NCBI RefSeq assembly: GCF_029504575.1
Contig: NZ_JAQFII010000001.1
Span: forward strand, 2,764,501-2,828,500
Direction of reading: 5' to 3'
DNA from: Streptomyces sp. SPB162
GTDB lineage: Bacteria; Actinomycetota; Actinomycetes; Streptomycetales; Streptomycetaceae
DNA: 64,000 nucleotides
Shown here: piece after piece, positions 49,236-58,778 of the stretch
Position numbering within the stretch: the stretch's first letter is position 1
Layout: each line of letters starts with the position of its first letter
Translations under genes and position numbers: made by a program
The notes under the pieces: model-generated
Told to the model about the DNA's origin: nothing
Databases searched by the model: none
Seen by the model: only the letters and a program-made list of their open reading frames with translations

Positions 49236-50315
49236 ATGTTCAGCCCTCGCACGGAACCGGTCGTGGAATCCACCCGTCCAAGCCACATGCTGCTGATGAA
49301 GCTCCGTAGAGCCGTACCGGTCGCGGTGCTGGCCGCGTCCCTGACAGCCCTGTCCGCCGGCTGCGGTCAGGACCGTCCCGCCACCGGCACGCCGCCGTCC
49401 GACAGCGTCGGGGGCGACCACAGCCCCTCCACCTCGGCGACGGGGGCTCCGCCGTCGACCGGCGGTTCGCCGTCCGCCGTTCCGCCGGCCAACCCGTCGA
49501 CCGGTCCCTCGTCCGGCGGTACCTCGACCGTCCCCGTTCCCGCCGGGACCCACGGGATCGAGTCCCGGGTCGTGTACCTCTCCGCCGGGGTGCGCAGGCC
49601 ACCGACGGTGCACTCGGTGGTCGCCAGTGAACTCGAGCTGTCCCGCTTCCCGAGCTGGTTCGCGGGCTCCGATCCGACGGCGGCCCGCGAGATCGCCGAG
49701 CGGAGCCAGACGACGGACTTCTCGCGCAATGTGCTCGTGGGTTGGGTGGAGACCACCGGTTGCAGCCAGGTCACCGGGGTCGCGCTCCTCGCGACCGGCG
49801 ACCGGCTGACGCTCGGGGTCAGCCAGCCGAAGCCTCCGCCGGAGTGCCTCGTCGCCAACCAGGTCACGGTGGTCTTCGAGGTGCCGCGCGACCGGATGCC
49901 GAAGCAACCGGTGTTCGGGGTGGGACGGCAGGCGGCCACCCCGCCCGGCCCCGGTACGACCGTGGCGTTCACCCACCTGGATGCGGTGGCCGCGCGGGGG
50001 CAGCGGGCCAAGGGTTCGGAAGTGACCGAGGCCGCCCAGCTGAACGCCTATCTGGCGGGTCTGCCCGGTGGCGGGGCTTCCGCCGTCCGCGCGCAGCTGG
50101 CCGCGCATCCGCCGAAGAGCGGTGAACGGCGCTTCGGATTCCAGCTGTCCGGCTGCCGTTCCACCGGCGCCACGCTCACCGTCTCGCCCGAGGGGCGGGT
50201 GTCGGCGTCGCCGACCGGAGGCGAGAACATCCGCTGCATCCGGCCCGAGTCCTACGCGGCGGTGCTGGCCGTCCCGGTGAATGTGCTGCCGACTCGCGTC
50301 ACGGCCATTGACTGA
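49236..50315 (+). CDS. Secreted lipoprotein of unknown function
   Basis: A 359-aa protein with a lipobox LSAGC (Cys at about residue 43) after a hydrophobic stretch, then a Ser/Pro/Thr/Gly-rich spacer and two soluble regions with conserved Cys (TGC, ECLV, SGC, IRCIRPE) that may form disulfides. An ATG at 49236 has GGAG upstream but makes the n-region long; ATGs at 49287 or 49296 would give a normal signal peptide. Family not recognised. Monocistronic. Confidence 0.75.
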   Translation: MFSPRTEPVVESTRPSHMLLMKLRRAVPVAVLAASLTALSAGCGQDRPATGTPPSDSVGGDHSPSTSATGAPPSTGGSPSAVPPANPSTGPSSGGTSTVPVPAGTHGIESRVVYLSAGVRRPPTVHSVVASELELSRFPSWFAGSDPTAAREIAERSQTTDFSRNVLVGWVETTGCSQVTGVALLATGDRLTLGVSQPKPPPECLVANQVTVVFEVPRDRMPKQPVFGVGRQAATPPGPGTTVAFTHLDAVAARGQRAKGSEVTEAAQLNAYLAGLPGGGASAVRAQLAAHPPKSGERRFGFQLSGCRSTGATLTVSPEGRVSASPTGGENIRCIRPESYAAVLAVPVNVLPTRVTAID

Positions 50316-50316
50316 C

Positions 50317-50357
50317 GAAAACTTTCCGGCTATCCGTTCTAACTGAAGGAAACTTTC
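50317..50357. promoter_or_regulatory. Two GAAACTTTC-type motifs upstream of the GH3 gene
   Basis: GAAAACTTTC (50317-50326) and GGAAACTTTC (50348-50357), 31 bp apart, about three helical turns. The second is embedded in CTGAAGGAAACTTTCAG. They lie in the only AT-richer part of the 78-bp gap and look like operator half-sites for a glycosidase regulator. Confidence 0.45.
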
Positions 50358-50393
50358 AGCGTGCTCATCTCCTCCAGCCGGAAGGAGTTCGAC

Positions 50394-52214
50394 ATGCACC
50401 ACCAGCCATCCCGCCGCACCGTCCTCGCCACCGCGGCCGCCACCGCCGTCACGGCGAGTGCCTTCGCCGCCGGTGTCCCGGCAGCCCAGGCCGCCGCCCC
50501 TGACCGCAGGCTCATCCGCGCGATCATCGCGCGGATGAGCCGCGCGGAGAAGGTCGGCCAGCTCTTCGTGATGCGGGTCTACGGCCACTCGGCCACCGCC
50601 CCGGACGCCGCGGACGCCGCGTCCAACCAGGCCGAGATGGGCGTCTCCAACGCCGCCGAACTGATCGCCAAGTACCACCTCGGCGGCATCATCTACTTCA
50701 GCTGGGCCCACAACACCCGGGATCCGCACCAGATCGCCGACCTCTCTAACGGCATCCAGCGCGCCGCCCTGGCCCACGGGAGTCCGATCCCGCTGCTGAT
50801 CTCCACCGACCAGGAGCAGGGCGCGGTCGCCAGGATCGGTTCCCCCGCCACGCTCTTCCCCGGCGGGATGGCGCTGGGAGCCGACGGTGATCCGCACGAC
50901 GCCCGCGCCGCGGCCCGCGTCGTGGGCACCGAACTCGGCGCCATGGGCGTCAACCAGAACTTCTCCCCGGTCGCGGACGTGAACATCAATCCGGCCAACC
51001 CCGTGATCGGCGTACGGTCCTTCGGGGCTGATCCGCAGGCCGTCGCCGCTCTGACGGCGGCCCAGGTCAGGGGGTTCCAGGAGGCCGGGATCGCCTCCAC
51101 GGCCAAACACTTCCCCGGCCACGGCGACACCGGCACCGACAGCCACTTCGAACTGCCGATCATCACCCACTCGCCGGCCGAGTGGCGGCGGATCGACGCG
51201 CCGCCGTTCCGTGCCGCGATCGCCGCCGGGATCGACTCGATCATGACGGCCCACATCCTGGTTCCCGCGCTCGACGACTCGGGGGACCCCGCCACCCTCT
51301 CCCACCCGATCCTCACCGGGATCCTCCGCGAGGAACTCGGCTACGACGGCGTGGTGATCACCGATGCGCTCGGCATGGCCGGGGTGCGGCAGAAGTACGG
51401 CGACGACCGGGTGCCCGTGCTCGCCCTCAAGGCCGGCGCCGACCAGCTGCTGAACCCGCCGCTCCTCGACGTCGCCTGGCACGCGGTGCTCGACGCCGTC
51501 ACGTCCGGGGAGATCACCGAGCAGCGGATCGACGAGTCCCTCGTACGGATCCTGGAGCTCAAGGCCCGCAAGGGTCTGTTCCGCAATCCATACGTCACGC
51601 ATCAGGGCGTCAACCGGGCGGTCGGCGTCCGTTCGCACCTGGCGACCGCCGACCGGATCACCGACCGCACCGTCACCCTGCTCTCGAACCCCTCCCGGTT
51701 CCTGCCGCTGCCGCGCCGCGCCCACCGGAACCTGCTCGTGGTCGGAGCGGATCCGGCCGCGCCGTCCGGCACCGGCGGTCCGCCGACCTCCGTACTCGCC
51801 AAGGCGCTCACGGACCTCGGCCACCCCGCCCAGGCCCTGCCCACCGGTACCGCGCCCGACCGGGCCGTCATCGACCAGGCTCTCGCCGCCGCCCACGGCA
51901 AGGACGGCATCGTCGTCGGGACGTACAACGTCACGGAGGCTTCGACCGGTCAGATCGCTCTGGTCGAGGCGCTGGTGGCCACCGGCGTCCCGGTCGTCCA
52001 GGTCGCCGTCCGCAATCCATACGACATCGCGTGGCTCAGCGGTGTGGCGGCCGGACTGGCCGTGTACGGCTGGACGGATGTGTCGATGCGCGCCGTGGCG
52101 CGGGTCATCGCCGGCAGGGCGGCTCCGACGGGGCGGCTGCCGGTGGCGGTGCCCCGCGCGGACGACCCCGGGCAGGTGCTCTACCCGATCGGACATGGGC
52201 TCAAATACCGGTAG
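50394..52214 (+). CDS. Tat-secreted GH3-family glycosidase (NagZ/hexosaminidase-like)
   Basis: A 606-aa enzyme. Twin-arginine signal SRRTVLATAAAT with cleavage near AQA (about residue 34). The catalytic barrel has the NagZ-type His/Asp block KHFPGHGDTGTDSH (about residues 230-243) and the nucleophile Asp in ITDALGMAGV (about 320); a second, C-terminal domain of about 200 residues ends the protein. Expected to release beta-N-acetylglucosamine or similar sugars outside the cell. ATG 50394 with AAGGAG 8 nt upstream. Confidence 0.92.
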   Translation: MHHQPSRRTVLATAAATAVTASAFAAGVPAAQAAAPDRRLIRAIIARMSRAEKVGQLFVMRVYGHSATAPDAADAASNQAEMGVSNAAELIAKYHLGGIIYFSWAHNTRDPHQIADLSNGIQRAALAHGSPIPLLISTDQEQGAVARIGSPATLFPGGMALGADGDPHDARAAARVVGTELGAMGVNQNFSPVADVNINPANPVIGVRSFGADPQAVAALTAAQVRGFQEAGIASTAKHFPGHGDTGTDSHFELPIITHSPAEWRRIDAPPFRAAIAAGIDSIMTAHILVPALDDSGDPATLSHPILTGILREELGYDGVVITDALGMAGVRQKYGDDRVPVLALKAGADQLLNPPLLDVAWHAVLDAVTSGEITEQRIDESLVRILELKARKGLFRNPYVTHQGVNRAVGVRSHLATADRITDRTVTLLSNPSRFLPLPRRAHRNLLVVGADPAAPSGTGGPPTSVLAKALTDLGHPAQALPTGTAPDRAVIDQALAAAHGKDGIVVGTYNVTEASTGQIALVEALVATGVPVVQVAVRNPYDIAWLSGVAAGLAVYGWTDVSMRAVARVIAGRAAPTGRLPVAVPRADDPGQVLYPIGHGLKYR

Positions 52215-52364
52215 TCGAGCCAAGCGAGGGACAGGTCGCGTCAGGTACCGGTCCCTTCGGAAAACATCCGGCCGATCCAGAAACCGGCGGGCCCTCCCCT
52301 TGGTCGGTTCCACCCCCTACCCTGACGTATGGGTGCATGTTGCCCGGGGGATCTCAGGGGGGCC

Positions 52365-53054
52365 ATGATGCGCGGATACGGCTACTTCGGATCGTTTCTG
52401 CATACCGCGGTGATATCCGCGGCCGTTGTCCTCGCGCTCGCCGTCCTCACCGCCCTCGGGGCGTGCGCGCCGTTCCAGGGGGCGGCGGGCGGTGGCGCGG
52501 GGGTGGGATCGGTCGACCCCTCACCGGCGCCGGCGCCCATCGGCGCCGAGGGGACGTTCCTGGCGGAGGGCGCGTGCGCGCAGAGCGATCCGCTGGACTC
52601 GTACCGGGAGGTGGCGTGCTCGGACCCTTACGCCATCGCCCGGGTCACGGTCCGGTTCCACGGTCTGCCGCCGGACGCGTCAACGCCGTCACCGGCCACC
52701 CGGGCGACGTCGACGGCACTGACCGTCCGGGCGGGGAGCGGCTGTCCGGAGACGACCGACTTCGTGCTGACCGTGTCGTCCGGCCGGTCGCCTGGCTACG
52801 CCTGCATGCGCAAACTCGACGACCCGCACCCCGGTGACCCGGGGGCGGGCGGCGGGCCGCGCACCATCGTCGGCGACTGCGTCTACGCGACGGGTGCCGG
52901 TCGGGTGAAGGAGACGGCCTGTGACGGTTCCAGCCGGAACAAGCCCGGATACCAGGTGGGTTCGATCGCTCCGGACCGCGCACGCTGCCCTCAGGGAACG
53001 GCGCTTTTCGTGAGCGTCGGGCCGGCGGGCATCGGGTGCGCCCGCCGGCTGTGA
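52365..53054 (+). CDS. Putative lipoprotein with conserved cysteines
   Basis: About 229 aa: N-terminal hydrophobic helix (VISAAVVLALAVLTALGAC) with a lipobox LGAC, a Gly/Ala/Pro spacer, then a compact domain with six or more Cys (GACAQ, VACSD, SGCPE, YACMRK, GDCVY, TACDG, ARCPQ, IGCARR) probably paired as disulfides. Family not recognised. ATG at 52365 or 52368; the GGGGGG lies just upstream. Convergent with the peptidase gene 13 bp away. Confidence 0.78.
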   Translation: MMRGYGYFGSFLHTAVISAAVVLALAVLTALGACAPFQGAAGGGAGVGSVDPSPAPAPIGAEGTFLAEGACAQSDPLDSYREVACSDPYAIARVTVRFHGLPPDASTPSPATRATSTALTVRAGSGCPETTDFVLTVSSGRSPGYACMRKLDDPHPGDPGAGGGPRTIVGDCVYATGAGRVKETACDGSSRNKPGYQVGSIAPDRARCPQGTALFVSVGPAGIGCARRL

Positions 53055-53067
53055 CGCCGCGGTGCCG

Positions 53068-54513
53068 CTACAGCGGGTGGCGGTCCATGACGTCGTCCGG
53101 TACGTCGAGCTTGGCGTCGAACGACGGCGCCAGTGTCGTGGCCGGGGTGACGCCCGCCCACTTCAGCACCTCGGCGGTCGCCTTGGCGTTGTCCGCGGGG
53201 TTGAGCGCGGCGATGTTCGCGCCGTGGTTCGCGCCCGGCGCCCACATCACGAAGGAGTCCTTCGCCCCCTTACCGAGGCGGAAGGGTTCCGCGCCCCACG
53301 GGTCGTTCGTGCCGTACACGAACAGCATCCGCTGGGCGTGGTGCCGTACCCAGTTGTCCACGTCGGGCATCGCCTGCGGCTTGAACGTCATCGGGATGGA
53401 CCGCGGCACGTACGAACGCGGCTGGTAGATGCCCGGGTAGCGCAGCAGCCCCTTGAGGTGCGGGGTCGCGAAGGTGGGCGCACCGAGCTGGGTGCCGGCC
53501 TGGTAGAAGTACGGCGTGTAGTACTCCAGGCCCTGGTCGGTGTAGAAGTCGAAGCCGGAGATGGTGTCGATGAAGCCGTAGAGCTCGTCGGTGGTCGCGG
53601 TCGGCTTGGGGACGGTCGGGCACTCCGACTCCAGGTGGTACTGCCAGAACGCCCACACCAGGTCCAGCACGACGTTCTCGTACGCCTTGTCGGCGCTGCC
53701 CACCGTGGCGAAGGTCAGTCCGTTGTCGTCGGCGTACTTCTGGTAGCGGGCGACGATCTCGTCCCGGCGTACCAGCGCCTCGCGCTGCACGGCGTTGAGC
53801 GCGGCCCGGCAGTCGGCGTTGCCGACCCTCTCGAAGAACTCCGTGTAGGCCGAGTCCTCCTTGTTGACCACGTCGTTGGGCGCGACGTAGGCGACCGTCC
53901 CGTCCATGTCGTCCGGGTAGAAGCGGCGGAAGTAGGTGGCGGTCATGCCGCCCTTGCTGCCACCGGTGTCGATCCAGTTCCGGTCGTAGATCCGCTTCAG
54001 CGCCCGGAAGATCCGGTGCTGGTCACTGGCGGCCTGCCAGATGTCGAGTTTGGACCAGTCGGCCGGCTCGGCGGGGCGGGACGGCGTGAAGAACCGGTAC
54101 TCCATGGAGACCTGGTTGCCGTTGATGAGCCGGGTCGGCTCCGACCGGCTCGCGTTGGTGGAGAGTCCGTAGCCGGAGGTGAAGAAGACCGTCGGACGAT
54201 CGGTCGCCTTGTGAAGCACCGTCAGCCGCTGCTGGAAGGTGCCCTTCCAGGGGCGGCGGTGGTCGATCGGCTGGGTGTAGTCGAGGACGAAGTACCGGTA
54301 GCCGGTGACCGGCTTCTCCTCGATGAGGGTCATGCCGGGTATCGCCAGGATGCGGTCCTTGATATCCGTGCTCGCCGCGGCGGCGGTGTTCGCGCCGGCC
54401 GCGCTGTCCGACCGGTCGGCGGCGGTGGCCGTCCCCGTCGCACCGGCCCCGACCGCACCGGTCGCGCCGACGAGCAGCATCAGTGACAGCAGCCATCTGA
54501 GCGCCTTACGCAT
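53068..54513 (-). CDS. Secreted S37-family serine peptidase (PS-10 type)
   Basis: A 481-aa protein with a signal peptide (residues 1-32, ending ATAADR). The alpha/beta-hydrolase elbow GGSKGGM (about residue 180) holds the nucleophile Ser, with Asp and His candidates in YGTNDPWGAEP and APGANHGANIAAL. Streptomyces enzymes of this family are exported prolyl tripeptidyl or aminopeptidases. Monocistronic; ATG at 54513 with GAGGGTCC upstream. Confidence 0.87.
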   Translation of the reverse strand: MRKALRWLLSLMLLVGATGAVGAGATGTATAADRSDSAAGANTAAAASTDIKDRILAIPGMTLIEEKPVTGYRYFVLDYTQPIDHRRPWKGTFQQRLTVLHKATDRPTVFFTSGYGLSTNASRSEPTRLINGNQVSMEYRFFTPSRPAEPADWSKLDIWQAASDQHRIFRALKRIYDRNWIDTGGSKGGMTATYFRRFYPDDMDGTVAYVAPNDVVNKEDSAYTEFFERVGNADCRAALNAVQREALVRRDEIVARYQKYADDNGLTFATVGSADKAYENVVLDLVWAFWQYHLESECPTVPKPTATTDELYGFIDTISGFDFYTDQGLEYYTPYFYQAGTQLGAPTFATPHLKGLLRYPGIYQPRSYVPRSIPMTFKPQAMPDVDNWVRHHAQRMLFVYGTNDPWGAEPFRLGKGAKDSFVMWAPGANHGANIAALNPADNAKATAEVLKWAGVTPATTLAPSFDAKLDVPDDVMDRHPL

Positions 54514-54598
54514 GGACCCTCCCCTGGGTTCACGGACGTTGCCGAGAACCTAGGGGAGCGACGGTCCTACCGCCAGAGGGCGTTGCGGCAGTGCATTG

Positions 54599-57500
54599 TC
54601 AGGCGGCGGCCCGTACTTCACCGACGAATGTGCGCCACAACCGGGCGTATCGCCCGTCCGCGGCGAGCAGTTCCTCATGCGTGCCGTCCTCGACGACGCG
54701 GCCGTGGTCGAGCACCACGACGCGGTCGGCGCGCGAGGCCGTGGTCAGCCGGTGCGCGACGACGAGCGTGGTGCGCCGGACCGCCAGCCGGTCGGCCGCC
54801 TGATTGACCAGCCCTTCGGTGGCCAGATCCAGCGCGGCCGTCGCCTCGTCCAGCAGCAGGACGTCGGGGTCGACGAGCTCGGCCCTGGCCAGGGCTATCA
54901 GCTGCCGCTGGCCCGCGGACAGGTTGCGGCCGCGCTCGGTGACCAGGTGCAGATAGCCGCCGTCCAGCGTCGCGATCATCTCGTGCGCGCCGACGGCGCG
55001 CGCCGCGGCCTCGACCTCCGCGTCGGTCGCGTCCATCCGCCCGTAGGCGATGGAGTCGCGCACCGTTCCGGCGAACAGGTACGGCTCCTGCGGTACGACG
55101 CCCAGCCGCTGCCGGTAGGCCGTCATGTCCAGTTCGCGGATGTCGGTGCCGTCGACCAGGACGCCCCCGCCGGTCGGGTCGTAGAACCGGGCGACCAGCT
55201 TGACCAGCGTGGACTTGCCCGCGCCCGTCTCACCGACGAAGGCGACCGTCTGCCCGGCCGGGATGCGCAGGTCCACGCCGCTCAGCGCCTCGGCCCCGTC
55301 CCCGTACCGGAAGTGCACGTCCTTGAAGGTGATCTCGCCGCGCAGCGACGGGACGGGCAGCGGGCGGGCCGCGGCCGGGGTGGTGCTCGGCACCCGCAGC
55401 AGCTCGCGGATCCGGCCGAGCGACACGGACGCCTGCTGGTATCCGTCGAAGACCTGCGACAGCTGCTGCACCGGAGCGAAGAACAGGTCGATGTAGAGCA
55501 AGTACGCGACGAGCGCGCCGGCGGTCAGCGTGCCCGCGCCGACCCGCTGGGCTCCGACGATCAGCACCAGCGCGGCCGCGCCGCTGGACAGCAGCTGGAC
55601 GAACGGGAAGTACACCGAGATCAGGAACTGTCCGCGCACTCGGGCCTCGCGGTACGAGCTGCTGCGCTCCGCGAAGCGGACGGCGCCGACGCGCTCGCGG
55701 CGGAACGCCTGCACGATACGCAGCCCGGCGACGTTCTCCTGCAGGTCCGCGTTGACGACGCCGACGCGTTCGCGTGCCAGTTCGTACGCCCGGACCGACT
55801 TGCGCCGGAAGACCCAGGTGGCCAGGACGAGCGGCGGGAGCGTCGCGAAGACCAGCAGCGCCAGCTGTACGTCCAGGGCGAGCAGAGCGACGAGGATGCC
55901 GAAGAAGGTGAGCACGCTGACCAGGGCGGTGACCAGTCCGGTCTGCAGGAATGTCGACAACGCGTCGACGTCCGTGGTCATCCGCGTCATGATCCGGCCG
56001 GTCAGCTCGCGCTCGTAGTAGTCGAGCCCGAGGCGGTGCAGATGCGAGAAGATCTTCACTCGCAGGGTGTAGAGGACGCGCTCGCCGGTCCTGCCGGTCA
56101 GCCGCGCCGAACCCCACTGCGCCGCCCACTGCACGATGACGATCACCAGGCCGGCGGCCGAGGCCGCCCAGACCGCGCCGAGCGCGGCCTCGCGGACACC
56201 GGAGTCGATGCCGTGCCTGATCAGCACGGGCAGCATCAGCCCGGCGATGGCGTCCGCCGCCACCAGCAGGAGGCTGAGCAGCAGCGGGGTGCGGAAGCCG
56301 CGCAGCAGGCTGCGCAGGCCGAACTCCTCGTCGGCGATGCGGGCTCGCGTCTCGTCGACCCCCGGGGTGTCGGTGGCGGGCGGCAGCGCCGCCACCTTCG
56401 CGAGCAGGTCGGGCGAGGCCGGCATCCCGGCCATCGCGGCGGCCATGCCGCCGGGTCCGCCGCCCGCCGGGACGGCCGGGGCGGAGCCGTTCACGTGTGC
56501 CGTGCCCGAGGCGGGCCCATCCGCCGGGATTGGACTCCTGCGCCACAGCGCGGGCGTCACTCCGTCGGAGACCTTGGATCCGTTGATCCTGACGGATCCG
56601 TTGGTCCTGGCAGATCCGTTGGTGCCGGCAGATCCGTTGGTCCTGCCCGACCCGTCGGACGGGTCAAATCCGTCGATGGCGTCGGGCCCGTCGGATCCGG
56701 GCGCGGTGGCGGTGCGTTCCACCAGTCCGGTCGCGGCGCCCTCGCCCGACCAGGCGGCGGCGAGGGCACCGGCAGGGTCGGCGGTGACGACGTCCGCGCC
56801 GAGCGCGTCCGGGTCGGTCAGCAGCTTGCGGAAGAGCGCGGAGCGCTCCTCCAACTCGTCATGGGTGCCGAAGTCCGCCAGCCGGCCGTCCTCCAGGACG
56901 GCGATCCGGTCGGCGAGCGCCAGCGTCGAGCGCCGGTGGGCGATGAGCAGCGTCGTCCGGCCGGTCACGACCTCGCGCAGCGCGTCGAAGATCTCCGCCT
57001 CGACCTGGGCGTCGACCGCCGAGGTCGCGTCGTCCAGGAGCAACAGCCGCGGGTCGGTCAGGATCGCGCGGGCCAGGGCGACGCGCTGGCGCTGGCCGCC
57101 GGACAAGGTCAGGCCCTGCTCGCCGACGACGGTGCCGTAGCCGTCGGGGAGCGCCTCGATGAACTCGTGCGCCTGCGCCGCCCGGGTCGCGGCGAGCACC
57201 TGCTCGTCCGTGGCGTCCGGGAACCCGTAGGCGATGTTGGAGCGCACGGTGTCGGAGAACAGGAAGCTGTCCTCGGGCACCATGCCGATCGCGCCGCGCA
57301 GCGAGTCGAAGGTGAGGTCGCGGACGTCCTCACCGCCGATGCGCACCGCGCCGCCGGTGGCGTCGTAGAAGCGCGGCAGCAGCAGCGAGACGGTGGACTT
57401 CCCGGAGCCGGAGGCGCCGACGACGGCGACGGTCTCACCCGGCTCGACGCGCAGCGAGAAATCGGTGAGCACCGGGCGCTCGGGGTCGTAGCCGAAGGTG

Positions 57501-58534
57501 ACGTGGTCGAACTCGACGGTGGCCGCGCCGTCGGGCAGCGTGCGGGTGCCCTCCTCCAGCGTCGGCTCGGTGTCGATGAGTTCCAGGACACGCTCGACTC
57601 CGGCCCGTGCCTGCTGCCCGACGGTCAGCATCATGGTCAGCATCCGTACCGGGCCGGTGAGCTGCGCGAGGTACGTGGAGAACGCGACGAAGGTGCCCAG
57701 CGTGATCTGCCCGCGGGTCGCCATCCATCCGCCGAGCGCCAGCATGCCCACCTGGCCGATCGAGGGGACGGCCTGGAGGGCCGGGCTGTAGCGCGCGTTC
57801 AGCCGGATCGTGCGGAGCCGGCCGGCGAAGAGCTTCTTACTGACGCCCTCCAGCTTGTCCATCTCCTGCTGCTCCTGGCCGAAGCCCTTCACGACGCGGA
57901 CGCCGGTGACGGACCCGTCGACGATGCCCGCGACGGCCGCGGCCTGCCCCTGGGCGTACCAGGTGGCGGGGAAGAGGCGCTTGCGGCTGCGGTCGGCGAT
58001 GAACCACAGGGCGGGGGCGACGGCGAGCGCGACGAGGGTGAGGAGCGGGGAGAGGGTGAGCATCACGATCAGCGACAGCACGAACAGCAGCACGTTGCCG
58101 ATCATCATCGGCAGCATGAAGAGCAGGCCCTGGATGAGCTGCAGGTCGCTGGTGGCCCTGCCGACCACCTGGCCGGTGTCCAGCTCGTCCTGCCGCCGGC
58201 CGTCCAGCCTGGTCAGCGACCGGAACATGTCGCTGCGCAGATCATGCTGCACATCGAGGGCGAGCCGGCCGCCGTAGAAGCGCCGTACGTACGTCAGGAC
58301 GTAGACCGCGACCGCGGCGACCATCAGCACGATCGCCCAGGGCAGCAGCGGACGGTCGTGCGCGACCACCACGTCGTCGATGATCAGCTTCGGCACCAGC
58401 GGCACGAGCGCGGTGACCGCCATCCCGCCCAGCGACGCGCCCAACGCCAGCAGGACGTTGCGGCGGTACCGCCAGCAATAGCCGACCAACCGCCGCAACC
58501 AGCCCTGCTCCGGCTCAACCTTCGCCGATGTCAC
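54599..58534 (-). CDS. Two-module ABC exporter (TMD-NBD-TMD-NBD fusion)
   Basis: About 1311 aa, both halves of a type IV ABC exporter in one chain. Module 1: six helices, then Walker A GASGSGKST (about residue 390), LSGGQRQRVALARA and LLLLDDATSAVD. Module 2 after a long linker: six helices, GETGAGKST (about 1095), LSAGQRQLIALARA and LLLLDEATAALD. Module 1 has Asp in place of the usual Walker-B catalytic Glu (LLLLDD), so it is probably the degenerate site. The linker (about 585-670) has six Asn-Gly-Ser repeats. GTG at 58534 is chosen because GGGGAGGA lies 5 nt upstream; an ATG at 58555 is also open. Substrate unknown. Confidence 0.88.
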   Translation of the reverse strand: MTSAKVEPEQGWLRRLVGYCWRYRRNVLLALGASLGGMAVTALVPLVPKLIIDDVVVAHDRPLLPWAIVLMVAAVAVYVLTYVRRFYGGRLALDVQHDLRSDMFRSLTRLDGRRQDELDTGQVVGRATSDLQLIQGLLFMLPMMIGNVLLFVLSLIVMLTLSPLLTLVALAVAPALWFIADRSRKRLFPATWYAQGQAAAVAGIVDGSVTGVRVVKGFGQEQQEMDKLEGVSKKLFAGRLRTIRLNARYSPALQAVPSIGQVGMLALGGWMATRGQITLGTFVAFSTYLAQLTGPVRMLTMMLTVGQQARAGVERVLELIDTEPTLEEGTRTLPDGAATVEFDHVTFGYDPERPVLTDFSLRVEPGETVAVVGASGSGKSTVSLLLPRFYDATGGAVRIGGEDVRDLTFDSLRGAIGMVPEDSFLFSDTVRSNIAYGFPDATDEQVLAATRAAQAHEFIEALPDGYGTVVGEQGLTLSGGQRQRVALARAILTDPRLLLLDDATSAVDAQVEAEIFDALREVVTGRTTLLIAHRRSTLALADRIAVLEDGRLADFGTHDELEERSALFRKLLTDPDALGADVVTADPAGALAAAWSGEGAATGLVERTATAPGSDGPDAIDGFDPSDGSGRTNGSAGTNGSARTNGSVRINGSKVSDGVTPALWRRSPIPADGPASGTAHVNGSAPAVPAGGGPGGMAAAMAGMPASPDLLAKVAALPPATDTPGVDETRARIADEEFGLRSLLRGFRTPLLLSLLLVAADAIAGLMLPVLIRHGIDSGVREAALGAVWAASAAGLVIVIVQWAAQWGSARLTGRTGERVLYTLRVKIFSHLHRLGLDYYERELTGRIMTRMTTDVDALSTFLQTGLVTALVSVLTFFGILVALLALDVQLALLVFATLPPLVLATWVFRRKSVRAYELARERVGVVNADLQENVAGLRIVQAFRRERVGAVRFAERSSSYREARVRGQFLISVYFPFVQLLSSGAAALVLIVGAQRVGAGTLTAGALVAYLLYIDLFFAPVQQLSQVFDGYQQASVSLGRIRELLRVPSTTPAAARPLPVPSLRGEITFKDVHFRYGDGAEALSGVDLRIPAGQTVAFVGETGAGKSTLVKLVARFYDPTGGGVLVDGTDIRELDMTAYRQRLGVVPQEPYLFAGTVRDSIAYGRMDATDAEVEAAARAVGAHEMIATLDGGYLHLVTERGRNLSAGQRQLIALARAELVDPDVLLLDEATAALDLATEGLVNQAADRLAVRRTTLVVAHRLTTASRADRVVVLDHGRVVEDGTHEELLAADGRYARLWRTFVGEVRAAA

Positions 58535-58723
58535 CCGGGTCCTCCCCTGATCCATGACTACCCGACCCTGCAACGCGCCGGCGTGCGGATTTCATCCTGC
58601 TGCAACAATGCGCGGCCCAAGAGGGGCCAAGGTCCCACTCCTCTCGGGCGATGGGCCTAAGCCTTGGTGGAGCCGGGGCCCACTCCTGCTGGAGCGGGCC
58701 CTGTCGGTTCGCCGTGCGGTGGA

Positions 58724-58763
58724 CGGGTGAGGCGCGAGGTCGCCGGGTGAGGCGCGAGGTCGC
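58724..58763 (+). repeat. 20-bp tandem duplication
   Basis: CGGGTGAGGCGCGAGGTCGC occurs twice head to tail (58724-58743, 58744-58763), just past the agmatinase stop. Confidence 0.85.
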
Positions 58764-58778
58764 CGGCGTCCCGGGTGG

